Shown: positions 19,974 to 29,898 of the stretch, one piece after another
How positions within the stretch are numbered: position 1 is the first letter of the stretch
Layout of the letters: every line of letters starts with the position of its first letter
Source of the DNA: JAQGMV01 sp963828715
GTDB taxonomy: Bacteria > Pseudomonadota > Gammaproteobacteria > Burkholderiales > SG8-41
Assembly (NCBI GenBank): GCA_963828715.1
Contig: CAWHFX010000015.1
Span: 434,001 to 498,000, forward strand
DNA length: 64,000 nucleotides
Reading direction: 5' to 3'
Position numbers and translations under genes: made by a program
Notes under the pieces: generated by a model
The model's input: only the letters and a program-made list of their open reading frames with translations
The model's database searches: none
Told to the model about the DNA's origin: nothing

Positions 19974-21140
19974 ATGGACAACACTGCACCCGTGCTCGTG
20001 AACGGCTTCTGCAACACAGCCTTCGAAGCCGTGCGCGACGAATTCGAGCGCAATTTCCGCGAGCGCGGCGAAATCGGCGCGGCAGTATGCGTATATCAGA
20101 ACGGACGGCCGGTCGTGGACTTGTGGGGCGGCTACAAAGATCTCGAGCGCAGTCAGCCGTGGGCGCAGGACACGATCGTCATCATGAATTCGGTCGCGAA
20201 GAGCATGTGTGCGACTTGCATGCATATCCTTTTGGATCGTGGGCTGCTGGATTTCGATGCGCCGGTGGCACGCTACTGGCCCGAGTTCGCTCAGGTCGGC
20301 AAATCGGGCGTACTGGTGCGCCACGTCTTATCGCACACCTGCGGCGTGATCTACTGCGATCGGGCGCCGATCGGATCCTGGTTCGACTGGCCAGCGCATA
20401 TACGCGCTATCGAAGAACAGGAGCCGGCGTGGACGCCCGGCACCAAAGGCGCCTACAACTCGATCAACATCGGCTACATCCTCGGCGAGATCGTGCGTCG
20501 CGTGACAGGGAAGACGGTGGCACGTTCCTGCGCGAGGAATTGAGCGGCAAGCTCGGAGCGGATTACCACATCGGCCTGCGTCCCGACGAGATCGCGCGCG
20601 TCTCGGACATGCATCCCAATCCCAGGAATCAGTTCTTCAAGATCGCGGCCGATCCTTCGACGCCGTTGGGCCGCGCGTTCCGCTCGGCGCCGAAGATCGG
20701 CTACTTCCAGAACTGCCGCGAGGTGCGCGAGCTCGAAGTGCCTTCGTTCGGCGGCCACGGCAACGCGCGGGCGGTGGCACGTATCTACGCGATGCTCGCC
20801 GGCAACGGCATTCTGGATGGCGTACGCCTACTGAGCCCGGCTGCGGTCGAGCGCGCGTCCGCAGCTGGTGTGGGAGGACGACTGCATCATGACCCAGCGC
20901 CGCATCCGCATGGGCTACGGCTTCATGCACAACGAGCCCGACACTGCGCCCATGGGGGAAAACCTGAAGGCGTTCGGGCATACCGGCACCGGCGGCGCGT
21001 TCGCCTGGTGCGACCGCGACCGCAATCTCGCGTTCGCGTATTGCACCAACTTTCAACGCGAAGGCCCGGGCATCGGCCCGCGCGGTGCTGCACTGAGTGT
21101 CGCGGCGGGCGGCGGAAGACGGCCAGCGTGGTTGAGTTAG
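19974..21140 (+). pseudogene. Beta-lactamase-fold serine hydrolase (EstB-like), two frameshifts
   Basis: The protein starts MDNTAPVLVNGFCNTAFEAV after AGGAGGAC. The nucleophile motif SVAK (Ser-x-x-Lys) lies in IVIMNSVAKSMCATCM, the Tyr of YNSINIGYILG is the likely second base, and GHTGTGGAFAWCD supplies the third motif. Frames change near 20520 (to GTFLREELSGKLGADY) and near 20865 (to QRRIRMGYGFMHNEPD). Restored size is about 388 residues, as in EstB-type esterases. It follows the Baeyer-Villiger enzyme by 127 bases and could hydrolyse its ester product; that link is inference. Confidence 0.85.
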
Positions 21141-21187
21141 CTGGGCATGCGATTGCGGCGTCCGATACGTTAATCTGATCCACGAGG

Positions 21188-21653
21188 TCAAGCCGCCGAA
21201 CGGCTGCGCACGATCACGTTCGCGACGTAACTCTGCACCACTTCGTCTTTCTGATTGAACGTCGTGGTCCTCACTTTGAGCCAGCCGAGACCTGGGCGCG
21301 ATGCAGAGGGACGGACTTGGAGAATCTCCGTTTCGACGCGCAACTCGTCGCCCGGCCGCGTCGGCTGAGGCCACCGCAGTTCCTCCAGGCCGGCGCCGAT
21401 GTTGCCGCCGGCGGGCCTGAACGGACCCGATGTCATGACTTTCATCGACACTGCGGCCGTATGCCACCCGCTCGCGGCGAGGCCCTTGAACAGCGATTCA
21501 CGCGCAGCCACCTCATCCATGTGGAACGGCTGCGGATCGAATTCACGCGAGAATGCTTTGATCGCGTCGGCCGTCATGACGAAACTGCCTGCGCGAAACA
21601 CCTGCCCCGGCGCGAAGTCTTCGAGGTAGAGCTCGGGGTGCAGCCGCGCTCAT
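21188..21653 (-). pseudogene. MaoC-like acyl dehydratase, frameshifted at a homopolymer
   Basis: A hot-dog-fold protein with the hydratase signature FSREFDPQPFHMDEVAA and GLAASGWHTAAVSMKVM. The natural N-terminus (MSAAAPELYLEDFAPGQVF) is recovered by removing one C of a four-base run at 21635-21638. Its ATG at 21653 then overlaps the stop of the Bug gene in an ATGA arrangement. Without the correction only a GTG start at 21601 is available. About 154 residues, normal for the family. Likely role is hydration of an enoyl-CoA. Confidence 0.85.
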
Positions 21654-22627
21654 TCGCCTTTGATGCCCGCTTTGTCGATGACCATCTGCCAGCGCGCGGC
21701 TTCGTCCTGCATGTATTTGCCGAACTCGGCCGAGCTCATCTTCACGATCATCGCGCCCTGCTGCTCGAGCTTGCCGGCAAATCCCGCGCCTTCCTGCAGC
21801 GTAGCAATCTCGTCGTGCATGCGCTTGATGACCTCCTGCGGCGTCTTCAGTGGCGCGAATACGCCCCACCAGATGTATGTGACATAGCCCGGCACACCGG
21901 CTTCCGTCATTGTCGGCACGTTCGGCAGTTGCGCATTGCGCTGCTTGCCGCCGACGCCGAGCGGCTTCAGGCGACCGCTGCGAATGTAGCCGATGATGGT
22001 CGGTATCGAAGCGATATTGATCTGCGTGTTTCCGGCCATCGTATCGACCGCGGCCGGCCCGCCGCCCTGAAACGGCACGTGAACGAGATCGGTGCCCGTC
22101 ATGAGCTTGAAGAGCTCCGTGTTCATGTGCGGGAAGCCGCCGATGCCGGAGGACGAGTAGTTGAGCTGGCCGGGATTCTTCTTCGCGAGCGCGATCAGTT
22201 CTTTCACACTGTTAACGGGAAGCGACGGATGGATGGTCAGCACGCTGTCGCCGAGCCCGATCAGTGAGACAGGCTCATACGACTTCGCGTAGTCGATGCC
22301 CTTCGCCTGCTTCTTGTCGATGAGATGGCCGTACGCCGTCGAGGTCAGCATGAAAGTCGATCCGTCCGGCGGCGAGGCCGCCGCGAGGTGCATGCCGATG
22401 ATCGATCCGGCGCCGGGCCGGTTGTCCACAAACACGGTCTGCTTGAAGCGATTCGTGAGTTCCGGAGCGAGAATGCGGCCGACGATATCCGTGCTTCCCC
22501 CCGGCGCCCATGGCACGAGCAGGCGCACCGGCTTTTCGGGCCATGCCGCTTCGGCGGGCTGTGGCGCGAACGCCTGCGAGCAGACGATCAGCGCGAGGAT
22601 TTCAAGACCGCGGCGGGTTCGGTTCAT
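21650..22627 (-). CDS. Bug/TctC-type receptor upstream of a MaoC hydratase
   Basis: Intact, 325 residues. AAGGAGCG lies before the ATG at 22627; the frame extends further upstream but without a start signal. The signal peptide ends PQPAEA and is followed by AWPEKPVRLLVPWAPGGSTD and ASPPDGSTFMLT. The stop overlaps the MaoC start, so receptor and hydratase are translationally coupled. This suggests that the captured acid is metabolised as a CoA ester through that hydratase. Confidence 0.93.
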   Translation of the reverse strand: MNRTRRGLEILALIVCSQAFAPQPAEAAWPEKPVRLLVPWAPGGSTDIVGRILAPELTNRFKQTVFVDNRPGAGSIIGMHLAAASPPDGSTFMLTSTAYGHLIDKKQAKGIDYAKSYEPVSLIGLGDSVLTIHPSLPVNSVKELIALAKKNPGQLNYSSSGIGGFPHMNTELFKLMTGTDLVHVPFQGGGPAAVDTMAGNTQINIASIPTIIGYIRSGRLKPLGVGGKQRNAQLPNVPTMTEAGVPGYVTYIWWGVFAPLKTPQEVIKRMHDEIATLQEGAGFAGKLEQQGAMIVKMSSAEFGKYMQDEAARWQMVIDKAGIKGE

Positions 22628-23000
22628 GCGGCGCTCCTTCTGGGGATCGTGAACAATATATACGAGCCTGGGTCCGTCGGCTTTTTCGCCCACGGCGTCA
22701 CTCCTCCGTGGAATTGGGAACACGCGTGCCACGCTCGTGTGGGCTGCTGTCAGACGCTGGATGACAGCTTCGAGACGCTGAGGCTCCTCAGCACGAACGC
22801 ATACCCCGTGGCGCAGCGAACAGGCGAACCGCTGTAGTCTCGTACGCACGTCGCGACGTGTCGGTTGTTGAAACTCGACGCGCCCGGCCCGATCTAATCA
22901 GTTCACTGCCGCGACCGTGCCGGCGCGGCGCTTGCCCTCTGAAAATTCCAGCATCTCTCCGGCCCCTCGTCCGAGAGGGTGGAGCTTACGGAATCCACTC
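22628..23000. other. Divergent intergenic region with a repeat fragment
   Basis: Separates the divergent Bug (minus) and DNA-repair (plus) genes and must hold both promoters. Bases 22762-22806 (TTCGAGACGCTGAGG, then CTCCTCAGCACGAACG) resemble the dispersed element seen at 45402 and 59073. No open frame here has coding character. Confidence 0.45.
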
Positions 23001-24035
23001 GTGGACCTGATCACGCTCGAAGCCGCAGGCCTTTATTGCGCCCCCGGCGACTTTTACGTCGACCCGTGGCGCCCCGTCGAGCGGGCGGTGATCACGCACG
23101 CCCACGGTGACCACGCGAGCTACGGCCACCGGCATTATCTCGTATCGCAGCCCGGCGAACACGTGACCCGGCGACGCGTCGGCAGTGAAGCGTCGATCGA
23201 GACGGTCTCTTACGGCGAGCCTGTCACGATCAATGGCGTGCGCGTTTCGCTCCATCCAGCGGGACACGTGCTGGGCTCCGCGCAGGTGCGCCTCGAGTAC
23301 GGCGGCGAAGTCTGGGTCGTCTCCGGCGACTACAAGCTGAATCCCGATCCGACGTGTGCGCCGTTCGAGCCAATCGCCTGCGACACGTTCATCACCGAAT
23401 CGACCTTCGGCCTGCCGATCTATCGCTGGCGCGATCCTCTCGATGTCTTCGCGGACATGAACCGCTGGTGGAGCGAGAACGCGACGGCGGGCCGCGCGAG
23501 CGTGGTGTATGCGTACGCGCTGGGGAAGGCGCAACGGCTGATCGCGAATGTGGACCCGTCGATCGGACCGATCTACACCCACGGTGCTGTCGAAGTCCTC
23601 AACGAAGCGTATCGTGCGTCCGGTGTGCCGCTGCCGCCGACAGGGCGCGTTTCCGATATGCCACGCGGCCACGACTTCAGCGGCGCGCTGATCGTGGCGC
23701 CGCCATCGGCACAGAGCACGCCGTGGCTGCGCCGCTTCGGCGACTACGCGGACGCGTTTGCATCGGGCTGGATGCAGATCCGCGGCGTGCGGCGGCGGCG
23801 GGCCGTCGATCGCGGCTTTGCGCTGTCCGATCATGCGGACTGGCCGAGCCTGCTCCAGGCGGTTTCCGCGACCGGGGCACAGCGCGTATTCGTGACGCAT
23901 GGTTATAGCGAACCGCTCGTGCGCTGGCTGTGCGAGCGTGGAATGGACGCGCGAACACTCGTGACGCGCTTCACGGGCGAAGAGGGCAGCGCCGAAAACG
24001 AGCCGCACACCGAAGAAACGGCGGCCGCGCAGTGA
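23001..24035 (+). CDS. Ligase-associated DNA damage response exonuclease (MBL/beta-CASP fold)
   Basis: A 344-residue metallo-beta-lactamase-fold nuclease. The zinc motif is ITHAHGDHASYG (HxHxDH at 33-38), with HPAGHVLGSAQVRLEYGG and VSGDYKLNPDPTC as further metal-site motifs and ALSDHADWPSLL near the end. The GTG at 23001 gives the family-typical start MDLITLEAAGLYCAPGDFYV. It is the first of four repair genes; the next gene overlaps its stop by four bases. In other bacteria this set accompanies an ATP-dependent ligase. It probably trims DNA ends before ligation. Confidence 0.93.
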   Translation: MDLITLEAAGLYCAPGDFYVDPWRPVERAVITHAHGDHASYGHRHYLVSQPGEHVTRRRVGSEASIETVSYGEPVTINGVRVSLHPAGHVLGSAQVRLEYGGEVWVVSGDYKLNPDPTCAPFEPIACDTFITESTFGLPIYRWRDPLDVFADMNRWWSENATAGRASVVYAYALGKAQRLIANVDPSIGPIYTHGAVEVLNEAYRASGVPLPPTGRVSDMPRGHDFSGALIVAPPSAQSTPWLRRFGDYADAFASGWMQIRGVRRRRAVDRGFALSDHADWPSLLQAVSATGAQRVFVTHGYSEPLVRWLCERGMDARTLVTRFTGEEGSAENEPHTEETAAAQ

Positions 24036-25663
24036 AGCGCTTTGCACAACTCTATGGCGAGCTCGATGCCACCAACTCGACGAACGCCAAGCTCGCCGCG
24101 CTCGAACGGTACTTTCGCGAAGCACCGGCCGCCGACGCCGCATGGGCGGTTTATTTCCTGACCGGGAACAAGCCGCGTCAGGTCGTGCCGTCGCGGCGTA
24201 TGTACGAACTTGCGGCAGAGATGAGCGCAACGCCGCTGTGGCTCATGGACGAGTGTTACGAAGCGGTCGGCGATCTCGCCGAGACCGTCGCGCATGTGCT
24301 GCCGCCGGCGACAATGCCGAACGACGCGCCGCTCGGTGAATGGGTCGAATCGCGCCTGTTGCCGCTTGCGACGGCAAGCGATGAAGAACGGGCGCAGAGT
24401 CTCCGGCGTGCATGGTCCGAGCTGGATGGCACGGCACGGCTCGTTTGGAACAAGCTGATCACGGGTGAGTTCCGTATCGGCGCCTCCACGAGAAGCGTGA
24501 CGCGCGCGCTCGCGACGATCTCCGGAATCGACCAGGCGGTGATTGCGCACCGCCTTGCAGGCACATGGCGGCCGAGCGCGCGAAACTACACGGCGCTTGT
24601 TTCGCCCGACGGCGAACAGGGCGAAACAAGTCGTCCGTATCCGCTGTTTCTCGCCTACTCGTTCGAAAGCGATCCGTTCACGCTCGGAAACATCGCTGAC
24701 TGGCAGGCCGAGTGGAAATGGGATGGCATCCGCGGTCAGCTCATCCGCCGCGGACACGAGGTTTATCTCTGGTCGCGTGGCGACGATCTCATCAACGATT
24801 CCTTTCCCGAGCTCGTGCAGGCCGGTTCGGCGTTGCCCGAAGGTGTCGCGATCGACGGCGAGATCGTCGTGTGGGAAAACGATCGTGCAGCGCCGTTCAA
24901 TGCGCTCCAGCAGCGCATCGGCCGCAAAGCGCCCGGCAAAGCACTGATCGCGAAAGCGCCTGCGACGCTCATCGCGTACGACCTGCTCGAGCTGCATGGC
25001 GCGGATATGCGCGGGAGGCCGCTTGCGGAGCGGCGTGCGGCACTCGAAGCACTCATCGCCAATGCGCCGCCCCGCATCCGCATTTCGCCGACTATCGACG
25101 TCAGCGACTGGAACGAGCTCGCCGCAAAGCGCGCGGGCGCGCGCGAGCTCGGTGTGGAAGGTGTCATGCTCAAGCGTCGCGATTCTGCCTACGGTGTCGG
25201 CCGCGTGCGCGGTCCGTGGTGGAAATGGAAGGTCGAGCCTTACACGATCGACGCCGTACTGATGTACGCGCAGCGTGGCCACGGGCGGCGGGCGAGTCTC
25301 TATACCGATTACACCTTCGGCGTCTGGGATCACGACACGCTGGTGCCGTTCGCGAAAGCTTATTCCGGGCTCACCGATGCGGAGATTCGCAAAGTGGATA
25401 CCTTCGTACGGGAGCACACGCTCGAGAAGTTCGGACCTGTGCGCGTCGTATCGCCGGATATCGTATGCGAGCTTGCATTCGAAGGCATCCAGCACTCGAC
25501 GCGCCACAAGTCCGGCATCGCCGTGCGCTTCCCACGCATCGCGCGACTGCGACCCGACAAGAAGCCGAAGGACGCCGACACCCTGGATACCATTCGTGCA
25601 CTTCTCGGAACGGACGAGCCGCCAGAAGTCACCGTGTCGAAAAATGTGACGAGTGACGGGTGA
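24032..25663 (+). CDS. ATP-dependent DNA ligase of the ligase-associated repair cluster
   Basis: A 543-residue ligase that seals nicks with ATP. Motif I with the AMP-accepting Lys is EWKWDGIRGQLIRRG (Lys 229). VAIDGEIVVWEND (motif III), GVEGVMLKRRDSAYG (motif IV) and WWKWKVEPYTIDAVLM (motif V) follow, then an OB-fold C-terminus. The start is GTG at 24032, in a GTGA overlap with the exonuclease. It is distinct from the NAD-dependent housekeeping ligase. The helicase of the cluster starts 11 bases after its stop. Confidence 0.95.
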   Translation: MKRFAQLYGELDATNSTNAKLAALERYFREAPAADAAWAVYFLTGNKPRQVVPSRRMYELAAEMSATPLWLMDECYEAVGDLAETVAHVLPPATMPNDAPLGEWVESRLLPLATASDEERAQSLRRAWSELDGTARLVWNKLITGEFRIGASTRSVTRALATISGIDQAVIAHRLAGTWRPSARNYTALVSPDGEQGETSRPYPLFLAYSFESDPFTLGNIADWQAEWKWDGIRGQLIRRGHEVYLWSRGDDLINDSFPELVQAGSALPEGVAIDGEIVVWENDRAAPFNALQQRIGRKAPGKALIAKAPATLIAYDLLELHGADMRGRPLAERRAALEALIANAPPRIRISPTIDVSDWNELAAKRAGARELGVEGVMLKRRDSAYGVGRVRGPWWKWKVEPYTIDAVLMYAQRGHGRRASLYTDYTFGVWDHDTLVPFAKAYSGLTDAEIRKVDTFVREHTLEKFGPVRVVSPDIVCELAFEGIQHSTRHKSGIAVRFPRIARLRPDKKPKDADTLDTIRALLGTDEPPEVTVSKNVTSDG

Positions 25664-25673
25664 CGAATCCGCG

Positions 25674-28413
25674 ATGAACGACCACATCCGCCTCGTCCGC
25701 TCCGCCGAGCGACGCCTCCGCCGGCAACTCGAGCGCGGCCGTGAGCGTCGCGCCACTGTTGCTGCACCACCTGCGACGATCGAAACGGTGGCTGCCGCGG
25801 ATGCGCATGGCGACGGCCATGAACGTGTCGAAGCATGGTTCGCCCGCCACCGCATGCGGCCCTTCGCATTCCAGCGCGAGACGTGGGTCCACTACGCCGC
25901 AGGCCGGAGCGGTCTCATTCACGCGTCCACCGGGACCGGCAAGACACTCGCCGCATGGCTCGGGCCCATCATGAACGCGATCGACGAAAGCGCCGGCACC
26001 CGCGGTCTGCAGGTATTGTGGATCACGCCCATGCGCGCGCTCGCCGCAGATACATTGCGCGCGCTCGCGGCGCCGCTGGACGAGCTCGGGCTCGCATGGC
26101 GCATCGGGCTGCGCACCGGCGATACATCCACATCCGACCGCGCGCGCCAGGACCGCAAGCCGCTGCAGGCGATGGTAACGACGCCCGAAAGCCTGACACT
26201 CATGCTTACGCGTTCGGGGCAGGCTGCAACCTTCGGCGGTCTGCGCGCAGTCGTGGTGGACGAATGGCACGAGCTCATGGGCAGCAAGCGCGGCGTGCAG
26301 GTCCAGCTCGCGCTCGCGCGGCTGAAGCGGCTCGCCCCTAATCTTCGTATCTGGGGACTGTCGGCCACGCTCGGTAACCTCGATGAAGCACGCGACGTGC
26401 TGCTGGGTACGAATCCAGGCGTGATCGTCGCGGGATCGGAACCGAAGTCGCTCGTCGTCGATGCCGTCGTACCCGAAGACATCCGGCACTATCCATGGGC
26501 CGGGCATCTCGGCACGCGTGCGGTTGCGCAAGTCGCGGCCGAAATCGAAGCAAGCGGCACCACGCTCGTGTTCACGAATGTCCGCTCGCAGGCCGAGCAG
26601 TGGTATCGCGCGCTGCTGGAGCATCGACCGGATTGGGCGGGCGTGATCGGCCTGCATCACGCGTCTATCGACGTGGCGGCGCGCCGCTGGGTCGAAGACG
26701 GCCTGCGCAGCGGAACGCTCAAGGCCGCGGTCTGCACCTCGAGTCTCGATCTCGGCGTCGATTTCTCTCCAGTCGATCGCGTGATCCAGATCGGCAGTCC
26801 CAAAGGCGTCGCGCGTCTTCTTCAACGTGCCGGACGGTCGGGCCATCGTCCCGATGCGCCGAGCCGCATCACGTGCGTTCCCGCGCATGCGCTGGAGCTC
26901 ATCGAGACGCCGGCGGCACGAAATGCGATCGGAGCGCGCGCGTTGGAAGCACGGCAACCGCTCGTGAGACCGCTCGACGTGCTCGTGCAGCACGTCGTCA
27001 CGATCGCGTTGGGCGAGGGATTCCGCAGCGACGATCTGCTCGCCGAGGTGCGTTCCACACACGCCTATGCTTCGCTCGCGGATGAGGAGTGGAACTGGGT
27101 GCTCGCGTTCGCGGGTGGCGGGGGCGTGCTCGCGGCGTACCCGGAATATTGTCGCGTCGAGCGCGACGACGACGGCATCTACCGCGTTCCCGATGGGCGT
27201 GTCGCACGCCGGCATCGCGCGCAGGTCGGCACCATCGTTTCGGATGCATCGGTCAATGTGCAGTTCATGCGTGGCGGCCGCATCGGCACGGTGGAAGAAA
27301 GCTTTCTCGCGAAGCTGCAGCCCGGCGAAGCATTTCTCATGGGCGGCAAGGCGGTCGAGTTCGTGCGCATGCGCGAGATGACGGCCTGGGTGCGCCGCGC
27401 AGCGGGCAAGAGTGCGCTCGTGCCGCGATGGATGGGCGGCAAACTGTCGTTGTCGAGCGAGCTCGCACGCCACGTTCAGCTCGAGCTCGAACGGGTGGCG
27501 GATGTTCTGCGCACGTCCGACGGGATGGCTCCTTCTGGCATAAGCCGCACGACGGGCAAGGATCGCCTCGATTCGAGCCTGCGCCGCGACGACGGAAGCC
27601 TCGAATCAACACTCTCGCCGGAGACGCTGGCGCTCATGCCGTTGCTAGAGCTGCAGGCGCGAAACTCGCGCGTGCCGCGCGTGGACGAGCTGCTGGTGGA
27701 GGTTCACCACACGCGCGAAGGCATGCACGTATGCGTGTTTCCGTTCGCGGGGCGCCACGTCAATGCGGCGCTGGCAGCGCTCGCAGCGTGGCGGCTCGCG
27801 CGGGATGCGTCGCTTTCGTTCAGCATGGGTTTCAACGATTACGGCTTCGAGCTGCTCAGCCCTATCGCGTTCGAACTGGACGAGCCACGCGTGAGATCAT
27901 TCCTCGAGAGTGCGAACGCCGATTCCGATATCGTCGCGAGCGTGAATGCCGCAGAACTCGCGCGGCGCCATTTCCGTGAGATCGCACGCGTCGCCGGGCT
28001 CGTTTTTCAGGGCTATCCCGGCGAAGGCCGCAGCGCGAAGCAGCTTCAGGCGACGAGCGGCCTTCTGTATGACGTCTATCTGCGCCACGATCCGGAGAAT
28101 CCGCTGCTCGGGCAAGCGCGGAGCGAAGTACCTCGACCGCGAGCTCGACCTGCCTCGTCTGCATACAACGCTGGACGATCTCACGACGCGCCGGATCGTC
28201 TTCGAACGCCCGCATCGGTTGACGCCGCTCTCATTGCCGCTCATTGCGGATCAGATGCGCAATGCGCTCTCGACCGAGAAGCTCGCCGATCGCATCGCAC
28301 GCATGCAGCTTGCGATGCAAAAGCCTGTGGCACGCAAACGGCCCGATACGAATGCCGCGGAACACGACACCGCATCACGCGCAACGCGCCGCCACAGGAA
28401 AAAAAGCGCGTGA
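25674..28413 (+). pseudogene. Lhr-like ligase-associated DEXH-box helicase, one frameshift near the C-terminus
   Basis: A superfamily 2 helicase of about 912 residues. Walker A is IHASTGTGKTLAAW, Walker B VVVDEWHELMGSKRG, SAT box WGLSATLGN, and motifs V-VI CTSSLDLGVDFSPVDRV and LLQRAGRSGHR. The main frame is lost near 28113 after NPLLG; the true end continues KRGAKYLDRELDLPRLH to the stop at 28413. The ATG at 25674 is preferred; a GTG at 25653 overlaps the ligase. An in-frame segment around 27535-27610 with a palindrome looks inserted. Its stop overlaps the next gene as GTGA. Confidence 0.9.
27570..27607. repeat. Palindromic repeat-like insert inside the helicase gene
   Basis: Perfect 8-base arms (27570-27577 and 27600-27607) enclose a 22-base GC-rich centre. 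In frame it encodes DSSLRRDDGSLES within a low-complexity linker between two conserved helicase segments. Translations of this kind (xSxxRRDDG) are typical of short palindromic repeats inserted into genes. It keeps the reading frame. Confidence 0.45.
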
Positions 28414-29109
28414 AGCCTGCAGGGAGAATCACGGTCGACGCCGGCGGCGAAACACTCTGGCTGCTGCCCGGTCGCGCCGCCTTCTGGCCCCGCACGGCGA
28501 CCCTTCTGGTCGCCGACGCACATCTGGGTAAGGCCGCGGCTTTCCGGCGCGCCGGCATCCCCGTGCCGCGCGGCACGACCGACGAAAATCTTGCGCGCCT
28601 TTCCGCACTCGTCCACGCCTGCGCGGCGTCACGCCTGGTATTTCTGGGTGACCTCGTTCACGACGCTGCTGCACGTCGGGCAGCAAGCGCCGCATTCGTG
28701 CGCTGGCGCGAGGAGCACCGCGATCTCGAGATGGTGCTCGTGCGCGGCAATCACGACCGGCGGGCCGGCGATCCTGTCGCCGCATGGAACGTGCTCAGCG
28801 TCTGCGAACCTCTCGTGGAAAGCGGACTCGCGCTCTGCCACGCACCCCGCAACGTACCGGGGTCTTATGCAATCTCGGGCCACGTGCATCCAGGCATACG
28901 CCTGAGCGGCCGCGGCCGGGACAGCATCCGCCTGCCGTGCTTCTGGTTCACGCGCGCGTACGCGGGTACTGCCTGCGTTCGGGGCGTTCACCGGGCTTGC
29001 GGATATCCGTCCGTCGCCAGCGGACGGCGTGTTCGTGGAGATCGGAGAGGGGCACCTCGCAGTCGTTCAGGCCGCATCGAGCCCGGTTGGCCCAGAGACT
29101 TTTTTATAA
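28410..29109 (+). pseudogene. pdeM: Ligase-associated metallophosphoesterase PdeM, frameshifted
   Basis: A calcineurin-like phosphoesterase of the repair cluster. The metal motifs are in order: TLLVADAHLGKAAAFRRAG (DxH), LVFLGDLVHDA (GD), VLVRGNHDRRAG (GNHD), then SYAISGHVHPGIRLSG (GHxH). The GTG at 28410 overlaps the helicase stop. Near 28963 one extra G breaks the frame; dropping it gives VLPAFGAFTGLADIRPSPA and a natural end at 29109, about 232 residues. The uncorrected frame would run into the helicase frame and mimic a giant fusion. Confidence 0.88.
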
Positions 29110-29230
29110 TGATCCGGAGTTCGAAGCCTGGCTGCTCGACCATCACGTGGCGGGAGCGACACCGGTCATGGGTGCGAGCTTCGACAGACCGGTTCTGCCG
29201 GAGGCCGGCATCCGTCTGTCGAGCGTGTGA
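29087..29230 (+). CDS. Possible 47-residue small protein, unknown
   Basis: A short frame from TTG at 29087 reads FYNDPEFEAWLLDHHVAG and ends DRPVLPEAGIRLSSV at 29230. Its residue mix looks more protein-like than neighbouring shadow frames. It has no clear ribosome site and overlaps the end of pdeM in another frame. It could be the last part of a gene whose front was lost. I recognise no family. Confidence 0.25.
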   Translation: MAQRLFYNDPEFEAWLLDHHVAGATPVMGASFDRPVLPEAGIRLSSV

Positions 29231-29343
29231 ACGCCGGCAGGTCTCGCGTGCATGTGCCGCTCCGGCGAAATGCCCTCGACCGCGTGTGACATCCCAGCGC
29301 CAGAAGGTGAGCCGCGGCGCGTTCTGACAGCCGGATCGCCGGG

Positions 29344-29754
29344 TCACTTGTATTCCGAGAATTTCGGCAGCGCGTCGGGCGCGACATACCAGCTCGCCTT
29401 CGAGTCCCAGAAAATGCTGTTCTCGGGCCGTGCCTCGATTTCACCGTCGAGCAGTCCGGCGGGGATCAGCATGTTCTCCGTGGTCCTGATCTTGTGCGGC
29501 ACGCGTGTGCCGCAATTCGAGCAGAAGCAGACGGCGAAGCGCTGCGCGTCGGGCAGGTCGAATCGCTTCACCGCGGCTTCGCCGGAGATCCATTGGAACT
29601 GTGTTTCGGGGAGAAACAGGTTCGCCGCATGCGCACTGCCGCTTGCCTTGCGACAGCGGCTGCAGTGACAGTAGCGGAAGCCCCCGAACGGCGGCTTTAC
29701 CTTGAATCTCACGGCACCGCACAAGCAGGCGCCGGTCAGCTCGTTGACTGCCAT
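29344..29754 (-). CDS. GFA/CENP-V family zinc protein
   Basis: A 136-residue protein with the Cys pattern of the GFA domain: GACLCGAVRFKV, YCHCSRCRKASGSAHA, and AVCFCSNCGTRVPHKI, which together bind two structural zinc ions. Glutathione-dependent formaldehyde-activating enzyme is the named member; most homologues have no proven activity. The ATG at 29754 follows GGGAGGGA. It stands divergent from the TauD-type dioxygenase gene. Confidence 0.9.
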   Translation of the reverse strand: MAVNELTGACLCGAVRFKVKPPFGGFRYCHCSRCRKASGSAHAANLFLPETQFQWISGEAAVKRFDLPDAQRFAVCFCSNCGTRVPHKIRTTENMLIPAGLLDGEIEARPENSIFWDSKASWYVAPDALPKFSEYK

Positions 29755-29898
29755 ATCGTTCCCTCCCTCGACAATCAAGCCATTGTACGCGGACCCGGCC
29801 TGCCCCTCGCCGGGTCACACGCCCGAAACCCCGCTGCGTGCGCACGCGCGGCGACAGTGCGACAATAAACCCATCGTCTGGCGCCACTGGAGGGGCAA

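Noticed and set aside
29101..29110. Terminator from the T-run after pdeM
   Set aside because: The T residues encode the end of the corrected pdeM frame and no stable stem precedes them.
25653..29327. A 1224-codon frame joining the helicase to the phosphoesterase
   Set aside because: It is produced by one frame break near the helicase end and another in pdeM. The correct helicase tail and phosphoesterase tail lie in other frames, and the genes normally overlap by GTGA here.
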